Positions 1 through 11,839 of a DNA stretch of 64,000 nucleotides are shown here, piece by piece (positions within the stretch are counted from its first letter, which is position 1; every line of letters starts with the position of its first letter). The stretch is from contig JAOANR010000004.1 in NCBI GenBank assembly GCA_030278955.1, positions 248,001 to 312,000 of the forward strand. The letters run 5' to 3'. This DNA comes from Hygrophila difformis (Eukaryota; Streptophyta; Magnoliopsida; Lamiales; Acanthaceae). Made by a program: the position numbers and the translations under genes. The notes under the pieces were generated by a model, which saw only the letters and a list, made by a program, of their open reading frames with translations, was not told the origin of the DNA and ran no database searches.

Positions 1-139
1 ATTATAAATTTAAAATAATTAGAAGTTAGTAATAATTAGGAACTTAGAATTTAGAAATATGTAGGAATTGGAAATAAAAGTTAGAATATAGAATTTAGAA
101 ATTAAAAGATAGTTAGAAAGTAGCATTTCGAAGTAGTTG

Positions 140-216
<77 letters not shown>

Positions 217-774
217 TAGAAATTTTTAGTAATTAGAATTTACAAATAGTTAGGAAATAATAATAAATAGTTATTAGTTATTCATACTAGTAAATATTAA
301 TTAATAAATGTATTTAGAATGTATTAATAAATGTATTTAGGAATTAATAATAAGTGTATTAATTAATAAATGTATTTAGAATGTATTAGTTAGTAGAATG
401 TATATAGTATGTATTAATTAGTAGAATGTATTAATAAATGTATTTAGAATGTATTAATAATTCGAATGTATTTAGAATGTATTAATAATTAGAATGTATT
501 AATAAATGTATTTAGAATGTATTTAGAATGTATTAATTAGTAGAATGTATTAATAAATGTATTTAGAATGTATTAATAATTATTAATATTAGTTAATACT
601 AATAGTTATTGATGATTAATATTAATTAATATATGTATTTAGAAAATTAGAAAAAATAGTTTGAATTTAGAAAGTAAAAATAGTTAGAAAATAGCATTTA
701 GAAATAGTAATTACTAATTATTAAATAATATTAATATACTATATTAAATAATATTAATATACTATATTATATGA
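1..774. repeat. AT-rich degenerate tandem repeat, LINE target
   Basis: Almost pure A/T sequence without coding potential. It includes a (TTA)n microsatellite at about 138-214 and a short unit of the form AATGTATTTAGAATGTATTAATAA repeated with variation at about 300-600. The same sequence recurs at 17070-18268, so this is one copy of a dispersed or duplicated AT-rich repeat. A direct repeat of about 23 bp lies at 722-768, immediately before the LINE. No gene is seen here. Confidence 0.85.
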
Positions 775-2889
775 AAAGGACACAAGTTCGGATTCTTTAG
801 ATTCAACATGAGAGAAGAAGCGGAAAGGGCTATCAAGGAGATTAACGGGCGAGTACTCAAGGGTAGCAACCTTAGAGCGGACTGGGCGGTACCTAGTAAT
901 AAGGGTGGTGGTCATGCATCCAAATATTACTACAAACAGAAGGGCACAAGGGCTGCAGCTGGTGAGAAGAGGCCTCCGTATGGACGGTTAGATGGGAATG
1001 GTGCATGGAGGGATGATCGGTCGTATGCAGACGTGATCAGAGGAGGACGGACAGTCCCTCCAGGTGGAAGCACAGGTAAGGGGAAGGACGCGATCAAGCT
1101 GTCGGAGGTGCACGAGGATGTGGTCCGATTCAGTCGAGCTGCGGTGGTGGGTCTCAGATCCATAGAGGCGCTAGTGGTATTTCAGGAATGGCTTAGCAAG
1201 GAATTCTGTAATTTTGAAGAGGTCATTTACGGCGGGGGGTTTATGGTGTTAGTGCTCTTCAGTAGCATGGAGGAAAGGGACAGGTTCCTACATAATGGTG
1301 GTGATTACAAGTGTAAATGGAAAAGAAAGTGGACAAAAGATTGGCAAGTCAGTAAACATTTAGTCTGGGTTTACATTTTTGGTCTTCCGAGCACGGTATG
1401 GAATGGAGATAATTTTCAAAGAGTTGTTAATGGGTGGGGCTCGGTGGTCACTGTGGATAGTGAAACAAAAGGAAAAAAGCGACTTGACCGAGCTCGTCTT
1501 CTAGTGGCTCTTCATGAAGAGGCGATCATTCCGGCAATGACAAGGATACAGGTTGGAGATCGAGTATCGAAAGTTAGGGTGGCGGTGTGCTTCAACGAAG
1601 CTGTAGTGGTGGCGGATGATGAGTATGGTGGACAGAAGGTAGGATCGGCGGTCAGACGGCTCGGGAAGGGCGAGCCTGAGGCGCTGCCGATGGAAGAGGA
1701 GGGGAGCAAGTCCTGGAGCCATGCATGTGGGGAAGTGGAAAGATTGAATGGGGATGCGTGCGGAGGAAACCTGGATTTAATCAATTCGGCGGAATCTAAT
1801 GATGCTGCTAAAGGTGGTGGAGTTTCGTCTCCCCAAGAAAATGGGATGCGTGCTGAAGGTGGTAAAGAGGGTGAGGTAGTTGGAGAGGAGCTTAAAGATT
1901 TAAACCATAGGGACCGGTTTCAGTCTGGGCCGGCTCTTGAAGGGCCTAGTGAGTTGGGCCTGGAGGATGTAAGGGAGTCGAGAGTGTTTTGTGTAGGACC
2001 TATTGAAAACGGGCCTGTAATTGCCTCAGAAACTAGGCCCATTGGACTTTGGGGTATGGGCATGGGGCCTTCAGATTCATTAACGGAACCAGAAGGAGGA
2101 CAACTAAAGGGCGGAGTTAGCAAAGATGGACGCAGAGGTGTCAATGCATCCCCTGGGAAGATAGCAGAATCACATTCGAAGGAAGTGCTCACTGAAGGCC
2201 AATGCAACAGGGCAATTGCTGGAGTGCCGAATTCTAGTAGAGTGGAAGGTCCGCAATTTGGAGAAGACGGCGTAGGGGTTTCGGGGGAGGATGAGACAAT
2301 GGAAGGTTTCGAGGGGGCAGAATTGAGGGGAGAAGCAAAGTGTCAGTTTCCTGGGGAAGGGGTAGGAATGCGGAATTGTAATAGTGCGAATGAGCAGGGT
2401 TTAGAAGAAGTTGGAGGCGGATCAGTAGGGGAGGGAGAGATTGAGGCTGGGCTTGAAGAGATTAATACTAGGGAATGTGCAGGGTGTGATATGGGGGATA
2501 ATGATGGGTGTCTAGAATTTAGGCAGATAGATCTCACATCTCTAAGGAAAGTGGAGGAGGCAATGTCTTTGGTACTGTCAAGTAGGAAGGGAGCAGGTCA
2601 GAGGGGGCGCAGTAAATGTCCAAAAGTGGTAAACAAGGCTAGTGTTGGGAAAGGCAAAAATGATTCTAAAAGTAAAGGGGCAGAGGATTTTGCTAAACTT
2701 CAGTTCACAACTCTTCGGAGGAGCGAGGGGGTCAAGTTGGTGGACTTTGAGGAAGCTGAAGCCGTCCTCGAGATGGCTAGTATGTTGGGATTGGGCTGCA
2801 AGAAGACTTGGGAACGGGCAAGAAGTAGCTTTCCTGGCCAGAATAGGGTTGTGTTTGATCTGTTAAATCATGCGATTAATCACAAGTAA
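775..2889 (+). pseudogene. LINE ORF1 (RRM / DUF4283 protein), 5'-truncated
   Basis: This is ORF1 of the LINE, which in this class encodes an RNA-binding protein that packages the element RNA. The frame opens at 775 after a TGA, and the first ATG is at 808 (693 residues). Codons 775-807 before that ATG encode KGHKFGFFRFN, which matches the RNP1 motif of an RRM. The annotated ATG is therefore internal, and the first half of the RRM was lost by 5' truncation. Residues of about 1-30 from the ATG are the end of the RRM (AERAIKEINGR). Residues of about 95-270 resemble DUF4283, including VWVYIFGLPSTVWNGDNF. The remainder is low-complexity and Gly/Glu-rich, and no zinc knuckle was seen. The last 20 nt overlap the start of ORF2. 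Confidence 0.8.
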
Positions 2890-5800
2890 TCTCAGGGGGT
2901 TGAATGGTGGTGCTAGAAGAAGAGCAGTGATGAGGTTGTTAAAAAAATAGAGGCCAACCGTTGTGTGTATACAGGAGTCGAAGATGAGTGTAATTCAGGA
3001 GAGGTTGGTGTGTAGGCTTTGGGGGTCGAGGGGGTGTAGGTACTGCTTTCAGCCGGCCAATGGTAATGCAGGGGGTCTCTTGGTGGTGTGGGATGTAAAT
3101 TCGTGCTCGCTTGATGTAGTGGAACAAGACCAAAACTATATGTGGATGAGGGGGTGTATTAATGGTATTCCGGGGGTAGTCAATCTTGTTTCGCTGCATG
3201 CGCCAAATAGCAGGGTTGATAGGGCCAATTTTTGGGAGCTACTTATTCAAAAATGTAATACGGCGAATGGGGAGCTGTGGTGTATCACTGGGGATTTCAA
3301 CGCGGTGGCGCAGGAGAGCGAAAGGATTGGGGAAAGCACGGACACCGGGTCGATGAGGGAATTTAGAAGCTTCATAGACAGATTGTGCCTTGTCGACATT
3401 CCAGTGGAAGGAGGATATTTCACGTGGATTGGGAGGGGTGGGAGATCATGTAGTAGATTGGATAGATTCTTAATTTCGCCAGGGTGGATGTGTGTTAATG
3501 GCGGGATTAAGCAACGGCGTGGGGATTCAGTTTTGTCGGACCATTACCCGGTATGTTTAGAAATCGGGGAAAGGTCATGGGGACCAAAACCGTTTCGATT
3601 CTACAATTATTGGATGATGGAGAGGGGCTTTGTAGAGATGGTGAGGGAGAGCTGGGGGGTGGCCGACGGCAATAACAACAGCTTGGGCAGAGGTGGTGTC
3701 TTATTTAGTAAGCTCAGGAAACTGAAACTAAAGATTCGATCTTGGGACGGCTACGAGGCGGGAGTATTGGAGCAGAGGCTTAAGAAACTATTAGCAGAAA
3801 TAGAAGAATTGGAGGTGGGATTTCAGGAAAGGGGAGCTGATGGAGAAGGCAGCCAATTATGGAGGGAAAAGAAAGGTGAATTGCACCACCTTCTTTTGGC
3901 CGAGGAAAGAAGGTGGCACCAAAAGTCAAGGATCAAATGGTTAAAGGAAGGCGACCAAAACACTCGTTTCTTCCACGCCATGACAGCTCTACATAGGCGT
4001 AGAGGCTACATAGGGGCCATCAAAAGAAACGGGCAGGTCATCGACGATCCGAGGGAAGTGAAGGAGGAGGCGTTTTTACATTTTAAGAACTTGTTCTCCA
4101 AGAATGAAGAAGAGTTATTTGATGTGGAAAATATTGGCTTATCAAAGTTGGGAGATACAGACAGAAAGTGGCTGGAGCGTGGGTTCACGGAAGAAGAAGT
4201 CAAATCAGCGGTTTGGAGTTGTGATGGTAACCGGGCTCCAGGCCCGGACGGCTACAACATCGAATTCTTTAAAAAATTTTGGGAAGTGCTAAAAGGTGAA
4301 GTGATGGAGACTTTTGACAGATTGTTCAGGGAAGGCCAATTACCTAGAGAAGCCGGTGGATCATTCATCACACTCATTCCAAAAGTTGATAATCCTACGG
4401 ACTTTAGTGAATTTCGGCCTATATCGCTCGTGGGAAGTGTCTACAAAATAATAACGAAGGTATTAGCGAGGAGGCTCCAAGGAGTTTTAGATGGGTTAGT
4501 GGGGGCTCTCAAATGGCTTTTGTACATGGGAGACAGATTCTAGACGGGGTACTTATTGTAGCCGAGGTCGTACAGGCCACTCGCTTCAGCGGCCAAAGCG
4601 GGTTTGTGATCAAACTTTATTTTGCCAAGGCTTACGATAACGTCTCATGGGATGCGCTTATTCGAATCCTCGAGGGAATGGGTTTTGGGGAAAAATGGAT
4701 AAGTTGGATGAAGGCGTGTGTGCTCTCGGCTTCTGCCGCGGTTTTGGTTAATGGTTCTCCCACGAAGTTTTTTGATATGCATAAGGGTTTGAGGCAAGGA
4801 GATCCCATCTCACCGTACCTTTTTGTTCTTGTGGCTGAAATTTTGAATATACTCATGAAAAAGGCGAATGAAATGGGAATCATTGAGGGGTTAAAGTCGG
4901 GTAGAGGAGGTCCGGTTATATCACATTTGCAATATGCCGACGACACGATTATTTTTTGTAAGGGAGAGCCACAACAGGTGCTGATGGTTAAACGAATTCT
5001 TAATTGCTTAACATTGGCTACAGGTTTGAAAATAAACTACCAGAAAAGCTGCATATATGGAATAAATACACCTCCTGCTTTGATTTCGAACGCTGCTGCA
5101 CTATTCGGCTGTGGAGAAGGTTCGTGGCCTATGAAATACCTTGGCATCCCGATAGGTGGTAGAATTAATGGAGTTGCGTTATGGCAGCCAGTGATCGAGA
5201 AAGTGGAAAAAAGATTGGCCGGGTGGAAAGGGAGATTGCTGACACAGGCAGGAAGGCTATGCTTAATCAAGTCAATAATCCACAGCCTCCCTGTATATTT
5301 TTTATCGATATTCAAGATCCCTAAAGAGGTGGCAGAACGTTTGGAGAAACTAAAAAGAAATTTTTTTTGGAGTGATTTTGAGGGGCATAGAAAATTACAT
5401 ACCATCCACTGGGAAAGGATTTGTCAACACAAAGAAGATGGAGGCCTAAGTATTTGGAATGTGCAAAGGTTGAATGAGGCGTTACTATTAAAATGGAAGT
5501 GGAGATTCGGTAGAGAACACAACCTGTGGAAGGAGGTGATTGATCAAAACTACTATGGGGGCTCAACACCATTGGTTCCGGGTGTAAGTCAAGGCAGATC
5601 TCTCTGGGGAAATATTTGTTCAGTTTGGGACAGGTTGAATGCTGGTAACAATAGGGGATTATTCAAAATCTGTGTGGGTAATGGGGTATCAACTCGCTTT
5701 TGGCTAGATACTTGGGTTGAGGAGGGGAGACCGCTGAAGGAAATGTTTCCTAGGCTATATACTCTGGCAGTCAACAAGAACGGTATGATTGTGGAGAATG

Positions 5801-7026
5801 GTGAATGGTTAGGTCTTGATTGGAGTTGGAGATTCCAGTTGAGGAGGCAACTTTTTGACTGGGAGCAAGACATTTGGAATGAGTTTTTAATAGTTGTTAA
5901 CCGGAAAAAGCTGAGTCGGTTCTTAAGGGATCGAGTAGTGTGGGTTCTTGAAGGGACTGGGCAATTTACGACTGCATCTTGTTGGAACCTGAAGTTGGAC
6001 AGAGGAGGTGCTGAAAGCCAGAAGATGTGGAGAGAATTCTGGAAAATCAAAATACCTATGAAGGCAAAAATACTAACATGGAAACTTTATCACCATGCAT
6101 TACCAGTGAAGGACGAATTGTTTAAAAGCGGGTGCCTACAGTCTTCAACAGTCCAGTGTGGAGCTTGCGGGGAGGAGGTGGAAACAGCGGATCATCTTTT
6201 CTGCAGATGCGTATTTGCAAGCTCATTATGGTACCAAGGGGTAGCATGGTTTGGTGGAGATTGGGTGATACCAGGTAATACTACTCAATTATTGGATTGG
6301 TGGCTTCGCTGTCATGTGGGAAGTGGGCGTAGAGCTTTGTGGTTAACTACTGGGCTAGTAATTATCTGGACAATTTGGAAATATAGAAATGATGCTATCT
6401 TTAATGGGAAGCATATTGTATTGTCCGAGGCTATAGAAGAGGTGAAATGGAGAGTTGGTTTCTGGTAGAAGGCTGTTGCAAAGGGTGGCGAAACCAACTG
6501 TTTTGGTATTGGTGGACATTTCCTTGATGGACTACAGACATGTGCAAATACAAGGGTCAAACCTATTCGTAGAGGACTCACATGGATTAGGCCTAATATT
6601 GGTTGGTGGAAGATCAACTCGGATGGTTCTTCGCTTGGGAATCCGGGCCCTGCGGGGATCGGAGGGGTTATTAGAGATGCAGGAGGTGTGGTAATCTTTG
6701 AGCTGTCTGATTCCATTGGCGTAGCGGACTCTATTGAAGCAGAAATCAAAGCTATTAATCGAATATGCCAAGTGCTAATCCGGGACCAAGGTTTCCCTTT
6801 ACCAAAAATTATCTTTGAATGCGACTCTATCAATGTTGTGAAATGGATTGCGGATCCGGAAACTGTACCTTGGAGATATCGTGAGCTACTCAACCCAATT
6901 ACTGCGGTAATTAACTGTGCAGGTGAGGTCCGTATTCAACATGTATTGAGGGAACGTAACTCCCTTGGCGATCAATGGGCCAGACTCGGGGCTGCTGGGG
7001 AGGGGAAGAAAGAAGTGTGGTACTGA
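2870..7026 (+). pseudogene. LINE ORF2: endonuclease-reverse transcriptase-RNase H, three lesions
   Basis: This is the replication polyprotein of the LINE. I start it at ATG 2870, overlapping the end of ORF1 by 20 nt, because this frame gives an endonuclease N-terminus (LRGLNGG, then CIQESK with the catalytic Glu) after a TAG at 2948-2950. Frame 2 continues to about 4500 through the endonuclease (GDFNAV, SDHYPV) and the first RT motifs (APGPDGYN, FRPISLVGS). A one-base deletion near the G-run at 4500-4505 shifts reading to frame 1, which carries KAYDNVSW, GLRQGDPISPYLF and the catalytic YADD near 4937. A Cys/His zf-RVT region (CGACGEE...DHLFCRC) follows. An in-frame TAG at 6466-6468 precedes an RNase H domain of which NSDGSS, EAEIKAI and FECDSIN are visible, ending at 7026. 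Two nonsense codons and a frameshift make it non-functional. The G-run shift could be a sequencing error. Confidence 0.85.
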
Positions 7027-9421
7027 GTTAAAAACAGGCACCGACTGATCGGGTGTTAACAAAGTAATCATGAAAGCATCAGTTGTGCTTTAAGGTGATG
7101 AAAAATTGGAGGACAAAGAATAATATGGAAAGGTGCTGCTGCTATGTTTCTGCTGCTAATAAGGTCGGCTGAGAAGGGGAGGGTAAGATTAGAGGCAGAT
7201 TACTGGATACGATTGGAAGTAAGGGGTGAAGAAGGATTTGAGAGCTGGAGTTGATGTGGAACTGTTACAAAAATGGACTGATACTGTTGAATGCATTCTT
7301 TAATTATTGACTTTGTTGTAATCAATTTTGCAGGTTCCATTTGATTTCAGGATGGCTAAGAATGGAAGTGCCTTTTCCCAGTCCTGAAGAAGAAAGACAG
7401 GAAGATTGAGATTGGAGCAATATAGTTTTACACCTACTTTGAAGGTGTTGTCAGACAAGAAGGTGGACGTTCTGAAAATGTTGATGAGACAGCCACGCTT
7501 CTGTACAACCTGTTACTGCTCAAATATGGTGCTGCTGTTGGTGTTATATGTCGATGTGGATATACAAAGCTAAGGATGTTACTGAGATGGAAACATAATG
7601 AAGAAACATGATTGATAAGCATGACCAATGGATCCATCAAGCCAATCGATTATACCTGGTTGCTGTTGTATGCTGGTGCTCCTAGGAATCGGGTGAAGTT
7701 GTACCTGGTTTGTGGATGCTGCGAATGGTGCTAGGACAAGCTGAGGCTGTTTGAGGATGGGTCTAGCAACATCACTTATATGTGACTAAGGATCGCTTGC
7801 GACATGGAAATACTCTTGCTACCTTAATGCTGCACAAGGAAATGCTATACAATTAAGTGTGCAACCTACAACACACGAACTGAGCTCGAACATTTGGAAG
7901 GATTGGCGTGTGCTTCGCTACATACACACTTTGTCTGATGTTAAGTGGAATTGGTGAGAGGTGTTCAGTAAGTTTTCTTTGATATACGCATTCATGTTGG
8001 TAATCCTGATTTCCTATAACATACCATAGCAGACATGTCTAACCTACACTTGTTACAAGTCATTGTTCTGGCTATGATAAGGGCGCTAGAATTTCCCGTT
8101 TGATTCTTACCTACAGTGCTTCTACCTTTCCTATCCCTTTCTGAGCTTGCTTTGAACCCTACTGATTCTCCATTATCTCATTTGACCCTTTGGTTAAAAC
8201 GCCTCTCTCCTGTCTTTGCCTCTGATGCACTTTACCATTGGAAGTCTTTAGAACCTAGACTAATTCTCAATACTTTTTGGTGTCTGGCATATTTGTTTTT
8301 TTTTTTTTTTTTGGGGGGGGGGGGGGGGGGTGAGCTCTATAACAAGCCCTGGAATGGTGTGGTAGCCTGTGTGGGAGGGTGTGTGATTTCGTCTAACTTT
8401 GGGAGTTTTGGTGGGCTATGAGAGGTGGCTTGATCGGATAGCTGTGATTAATATCTATTTGGAATGGATGGACGGTCAGCCGTTGGATTGTTTGTTAAGA
8501 AAAAGGAGTGGTTCCTTGAAAATGAAATCAGTGCCTAAAAAAAAAAAAAGAAGAAGAAAAAAAAAATATATATATATTTACAAAAAAAAAAAGAAGAAAA
8601 AAAAAAAAAACCTATACTGATTTTGTGGGGGGTTATTGTGATTTCATAGAGTCCAGATTGATAGTTTGTTACCAGGTTAGTCCTTCTATTGCGATGGGAG
8701 CTTCAATGGGTGAGGGGTTATCTTTGTTTCTGGTTTTATCAGAGTGTGAGAGTGGGGATCGAGCTCCGTGGTTTATGGAGTAAGGTGTGTGGTTTGGCTC
8801 TTATCTGTCAAGTTTCCCTCCTGAGAGTTTCATGATTTGGACCCATGTGTTTTATTATCTAAATAGTTGCCTCTTCGTCCCCTCCATGTTTCGCAATCAT
8901 CAAACCTCTGCCAGTTACATTCCCATATTTTTTGCCTTTGCCTTGGCACCATCACCCTAGTCTCTGCGTCCCTTAGATTGGCTTTGACACATTGGCTTTG
9001 AAAACTTGTGTAGGGGTGCTGTGATGTGAAGTATGTTTATAGGAGTTCAGTATGATATCTAACACGAATGAGATATTATACACCCAAAGCTGTGAAGACT
9101 TGGAAGGGTATCCAGTTTCGTGGGGATCTTATATGCTCCACAGGTTGATGATGAGGTGGCGTAATTGGAGAAAGATACTAAAATTAGTGATGTCGTTAAT
9201 AAAGGATGAGACTCATGATGCTTTTGCTACAGGCCTCTCATGTTGCCGAGATCTATTCCAATTTTGCTTGAGCATTTGGCACTGTGTGGGTGCGTTTTTT
9301 CCTGATTTGTTGTATGCTTTGAGTCAGTGAAGTGCTCGGTGGTGTGTTTGGTGGATGGCACTTATTGTAGATCATATGGATGGAAATTTTGGTGGAATAA
9401 AATACCTTTTCTCAAAAAAAA
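7027..9421 (+). other. LINE 3' region, non-coding, with internal A-rich tract
   Basis: These 2.4 kb lie between the RNase H stop and the terminal poly(A), long for a plant L1 3' UTR. I see no convincing coding region. An A-rich tract at about 8538-8611 looks like an internal poly(A) tail. The segment 8612-9412 then ends in its own polyadenylation-like signal and short tail. Either the 3' UTR is simply long, or the outer 0.8 kb is flanking sequence carried along by read-through (3' transduction). Confidence 0.55.
8296..8330. repeat. T17-G18 homopolymer junction
   Basis: A run of 17 T is followed directly by 18 G within the LINE 3' region. Such runs are unreliable in most sequencing chemistries, so lengths here should not be trusted. 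Confidence 0.9.
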
Positions 9422-9834
9422 ATATAACAAATAGTTAGAATTTAGAAATTTTAAATAGTTAGAAAATAGAATTTAGAAATAGTTAATATAAATAATATAA
9501 GTCAATTATTAATTAAAAATTAGAAATTAGAATTAGTAGAAACTAGAAATAGTTAGTAATTAGAAAGTAGAAATCGTAATTACTAATTATTAAATAATAA
9601 TAATATACTATATTATAATAATAATATAACAAATAATTAGAATTTAGAAATATTAAATAGTTAGAAAATATAATTTAGAAATAGTTAATATAAATAATAT
9701 AAGCTAATTATTAATTAAAAATTAGAAATTAGAATTAGTTGAAACTAGAAATAGTTAGAAATAGTTAGTAAGCAGAAAGTAGAAATAGTTCGGAATTAGG
9801 TAATAGTTAGAATTTAGAAACTTAAAAATAGTTA
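9422..9834. repeat. AT-rich repeat right of the LINE
   Basis: This is a continuation of the repeat interrupted by the LINE, built of TTAGAAATAGTTA-like words. It contains a second tandem copy of the insertion-site region (about 9590-9640) with neither the LINE nor the MITE, and so serves as an empty-site reference. No gene is seen. Confidence 0.8.
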
Positions 9835-11000
9835 CTCCAAAAAGATCGTTGATCCTCCTGACTACAAAAAGTGAGGAGCGCATATTTATATCATGAGAGT
9901 GGCATATTTGAGGTGAATCTTGAGGAAGCATTAGGTTCAACCAATGGAAAAGGGGTCGAAACAATGAAATGTTGGGGAATATGTCAGGTTTTATATGTTA
10001 TGTTATTTTAGTTGTTTTAAAGAAAGAGGTGGTTGTATCATGAATTTTTCACTTTTTTTTTGTTTTTTTTTTAATAACTTCAGAGCAATCAATTATTGAT
10101 TGATCTTCTTCATAGTTAAAGATCATCTACACAACTACATTTGTTGATCTTAAAGCACCTTGAGGATCTTCTGGCAGTGAAAGCTAGGATCCATTGGTAT
10201 TTTAATCAGGTAGTGAAAATGAAAAACAGAGAAGATAATTTGTATTTCCTGCGTATTTCCTTTTCCCTCAACCAGCAGGGGGTCTTATGTCTGTTGTAGC
10301 ATCACATAATCTCATATACATTCTTTTCAGAAGGTTCAGAACCAGGTTTGTATGAAACTAGTTTCACTGAAAGTCAATTGTTCAAGATTATTTTCCTACC
10401 CCTCTTGATGAAAAAGTGATATTCTATCCGTCAGTGCATAGATTAATTCAATGCATACCATTGTAATCTAGTTTTTAGCACTAACATATTAAACATATTT
10501 TCAGGAATACAGAAGCATGTTGTCAGGAACAATCTACTAACAAGTTCCAAATGACCAGACCAACCTTTTGCAGTACTTGGTTAGTCGCCATCTATAGTCT
10601 TTTCTTAATGTGAATGTGTATTCTTTCCGATAAATACTTCAATTTGCTGGAAGTGTTCACCTTTTCCAATTAGTAAAGCTTACACCTTTTCATAATATTA
10701 GTTCAGGTACCTTCATAAGGATTTCTATCGTGACATGTGGTAAGGACATTAAAATATAAATAAATAAAAAAACAAATCTGGTTTTCCTAGAAATGCATGG
10801 CACAAGGGTTGTGTCCTCACCTCCAAATTGTTATTTCCTCATTTTATAGTTGTCTTTCCTTGTATGTATACTCACTTTGAATTGATCTTTTATGCCAGAT
10901 TCGGGATTTACATAAATGAACAGCATGGGCAGATAAAAAAAGATGAGCGTGAGCCAAATGCGTAAGTGATAATCAAGGTGAGTAACGTATAGGTTAGGAC
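9835..11000 (+). repeat. Module copy A with decayed exons of an unidentified gene
   Basis: This non-satellite sequence recurs at about 18716-19850 (module B, very similar over more than 1 kb) and in part at 11990-13700 and 15110-15700. It contains exon-like pieces with plausible splice sites. One follows a CAG acceptor at about 10081 and corresponds to the open coiled-coil exon of module C, but here it is stopped. Another lies around 10897-10965. Host gene not recognised. Confidence 0.6.
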
Positions 11001-11004
11001 CAGT

Positions 11005-11835
11005 AAGTCAATATAGGGACTAGAAATTAGGAAATTAGAGATTAGGAATTTAGGTACTCGGAGTTACGAATTTAGGGAATAGGGATATGGAAATTAAGGG
11101 CTGGAAGGATTTAGGAAAGTAGGGATTATGAATTTAGAATAGGATTTAGGAATTAAGAATATAGGGGTTAGGGATTAGGAGGAATTTAGGATTTAGGAAT
11201 TTTGGGATTCAAAATTTAGGATTTAGCATATGATTTCATGTGTTATGAATTAGGATATAAGATATATTTAGGAAAGGGATTTAATGAATTAGGGATTTTG
11301 ATATAGGATATATAGCTTTAGGATTAAGATACATTTTATGATTTAGGATTACGATTTAGGGATTTAGGGATAAGGGATTTAGAATAGGATTTAGGAATTA
11401 AAAATTTTAGAATTTTAGAATTTAGGGATTTAAGAATTATGATTTATTAGGGATTAGTGTTTAGGAATTTAGGAGCTAGGATTTAGGATTTTAGGAAGTA
11501 GGATTAGGATTTCGGGATTAGGTTTTTATAATATGATTTAGGAATTAAAAATCTAGCGTTTAGTGATTAGGAACTTAGGATACAGGAATTTAGGGGTTCG
11601 AGATTAGGAATTTAGGATTTTAGAAATTGGGATTAGGATTTAGAAATATAGGGACTAAGGATTGGGGATTTAGGAATTTATGGAATTAGGAATTAAGAAT
11701 TTTTAGATTTATGAATTTAGTGATTAGGAAATTAGAATTTAGTTTTTAAGATCCGGTATTTAGTATTTGGATATAGGTTCTTTAGAAATTAGATATGTGG
11801 ATTCTGGAAATTGATTGTAGTTGACACTCTTCACC
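11005..11835 (+). repeat. Degenerate TTTAGG-type repeat block 1
   Basis: About 830 bp made of words such as GGATTTAGG, GAATTTAGGG and ATTAGGAATT in irregular order. The core heptamer TTTAGGG/TTTAGGA resembles the plant telomere unit, G-rich on the + strand, separated by one to several A/T bases. Similar blocks occur at 13715-15105, 15705-16075 and 19850-20660. No coding sequence. Confidence 0.75.
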
Positions 11836-11839
11836 CTTT

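Larger units (their letters stand above)
775..9421 (+). mobile_element. 5'-truncated L1-type LINE (non-LTR retrotransposon)
   Basis: The element carries ORF1 (RRM remnant plus DUF4283-like region), ORF2 (endonuclease, reverse transcriptase, zf-RVT, RNase H), a long 3' region, and a terminal AATAAAAT...CTCAAAAAAAAA tail near 9397-9421. The left edge is placed at about 775 because AT-rich flanking repeat and an in-frame stop (772-774) give way there directly to the middle of an RRM. Two paralogous copies of the flanking repeat (around 9600 and around 18540) lack the LINE, which supports these boundaries. No clear target-site duplication is visible, but the flanks are all A/T, so a short one could be missed. 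An RRM in ORF1 is known from a plant L1 lineage (BNR-type). The copy is defective. Confidence 0.85.

Noticed and set aside
8399..8620. 73-residue Lys-rich frame
   Set aside because: Runs through poly(A)-like tracts of the LINE 3' region.
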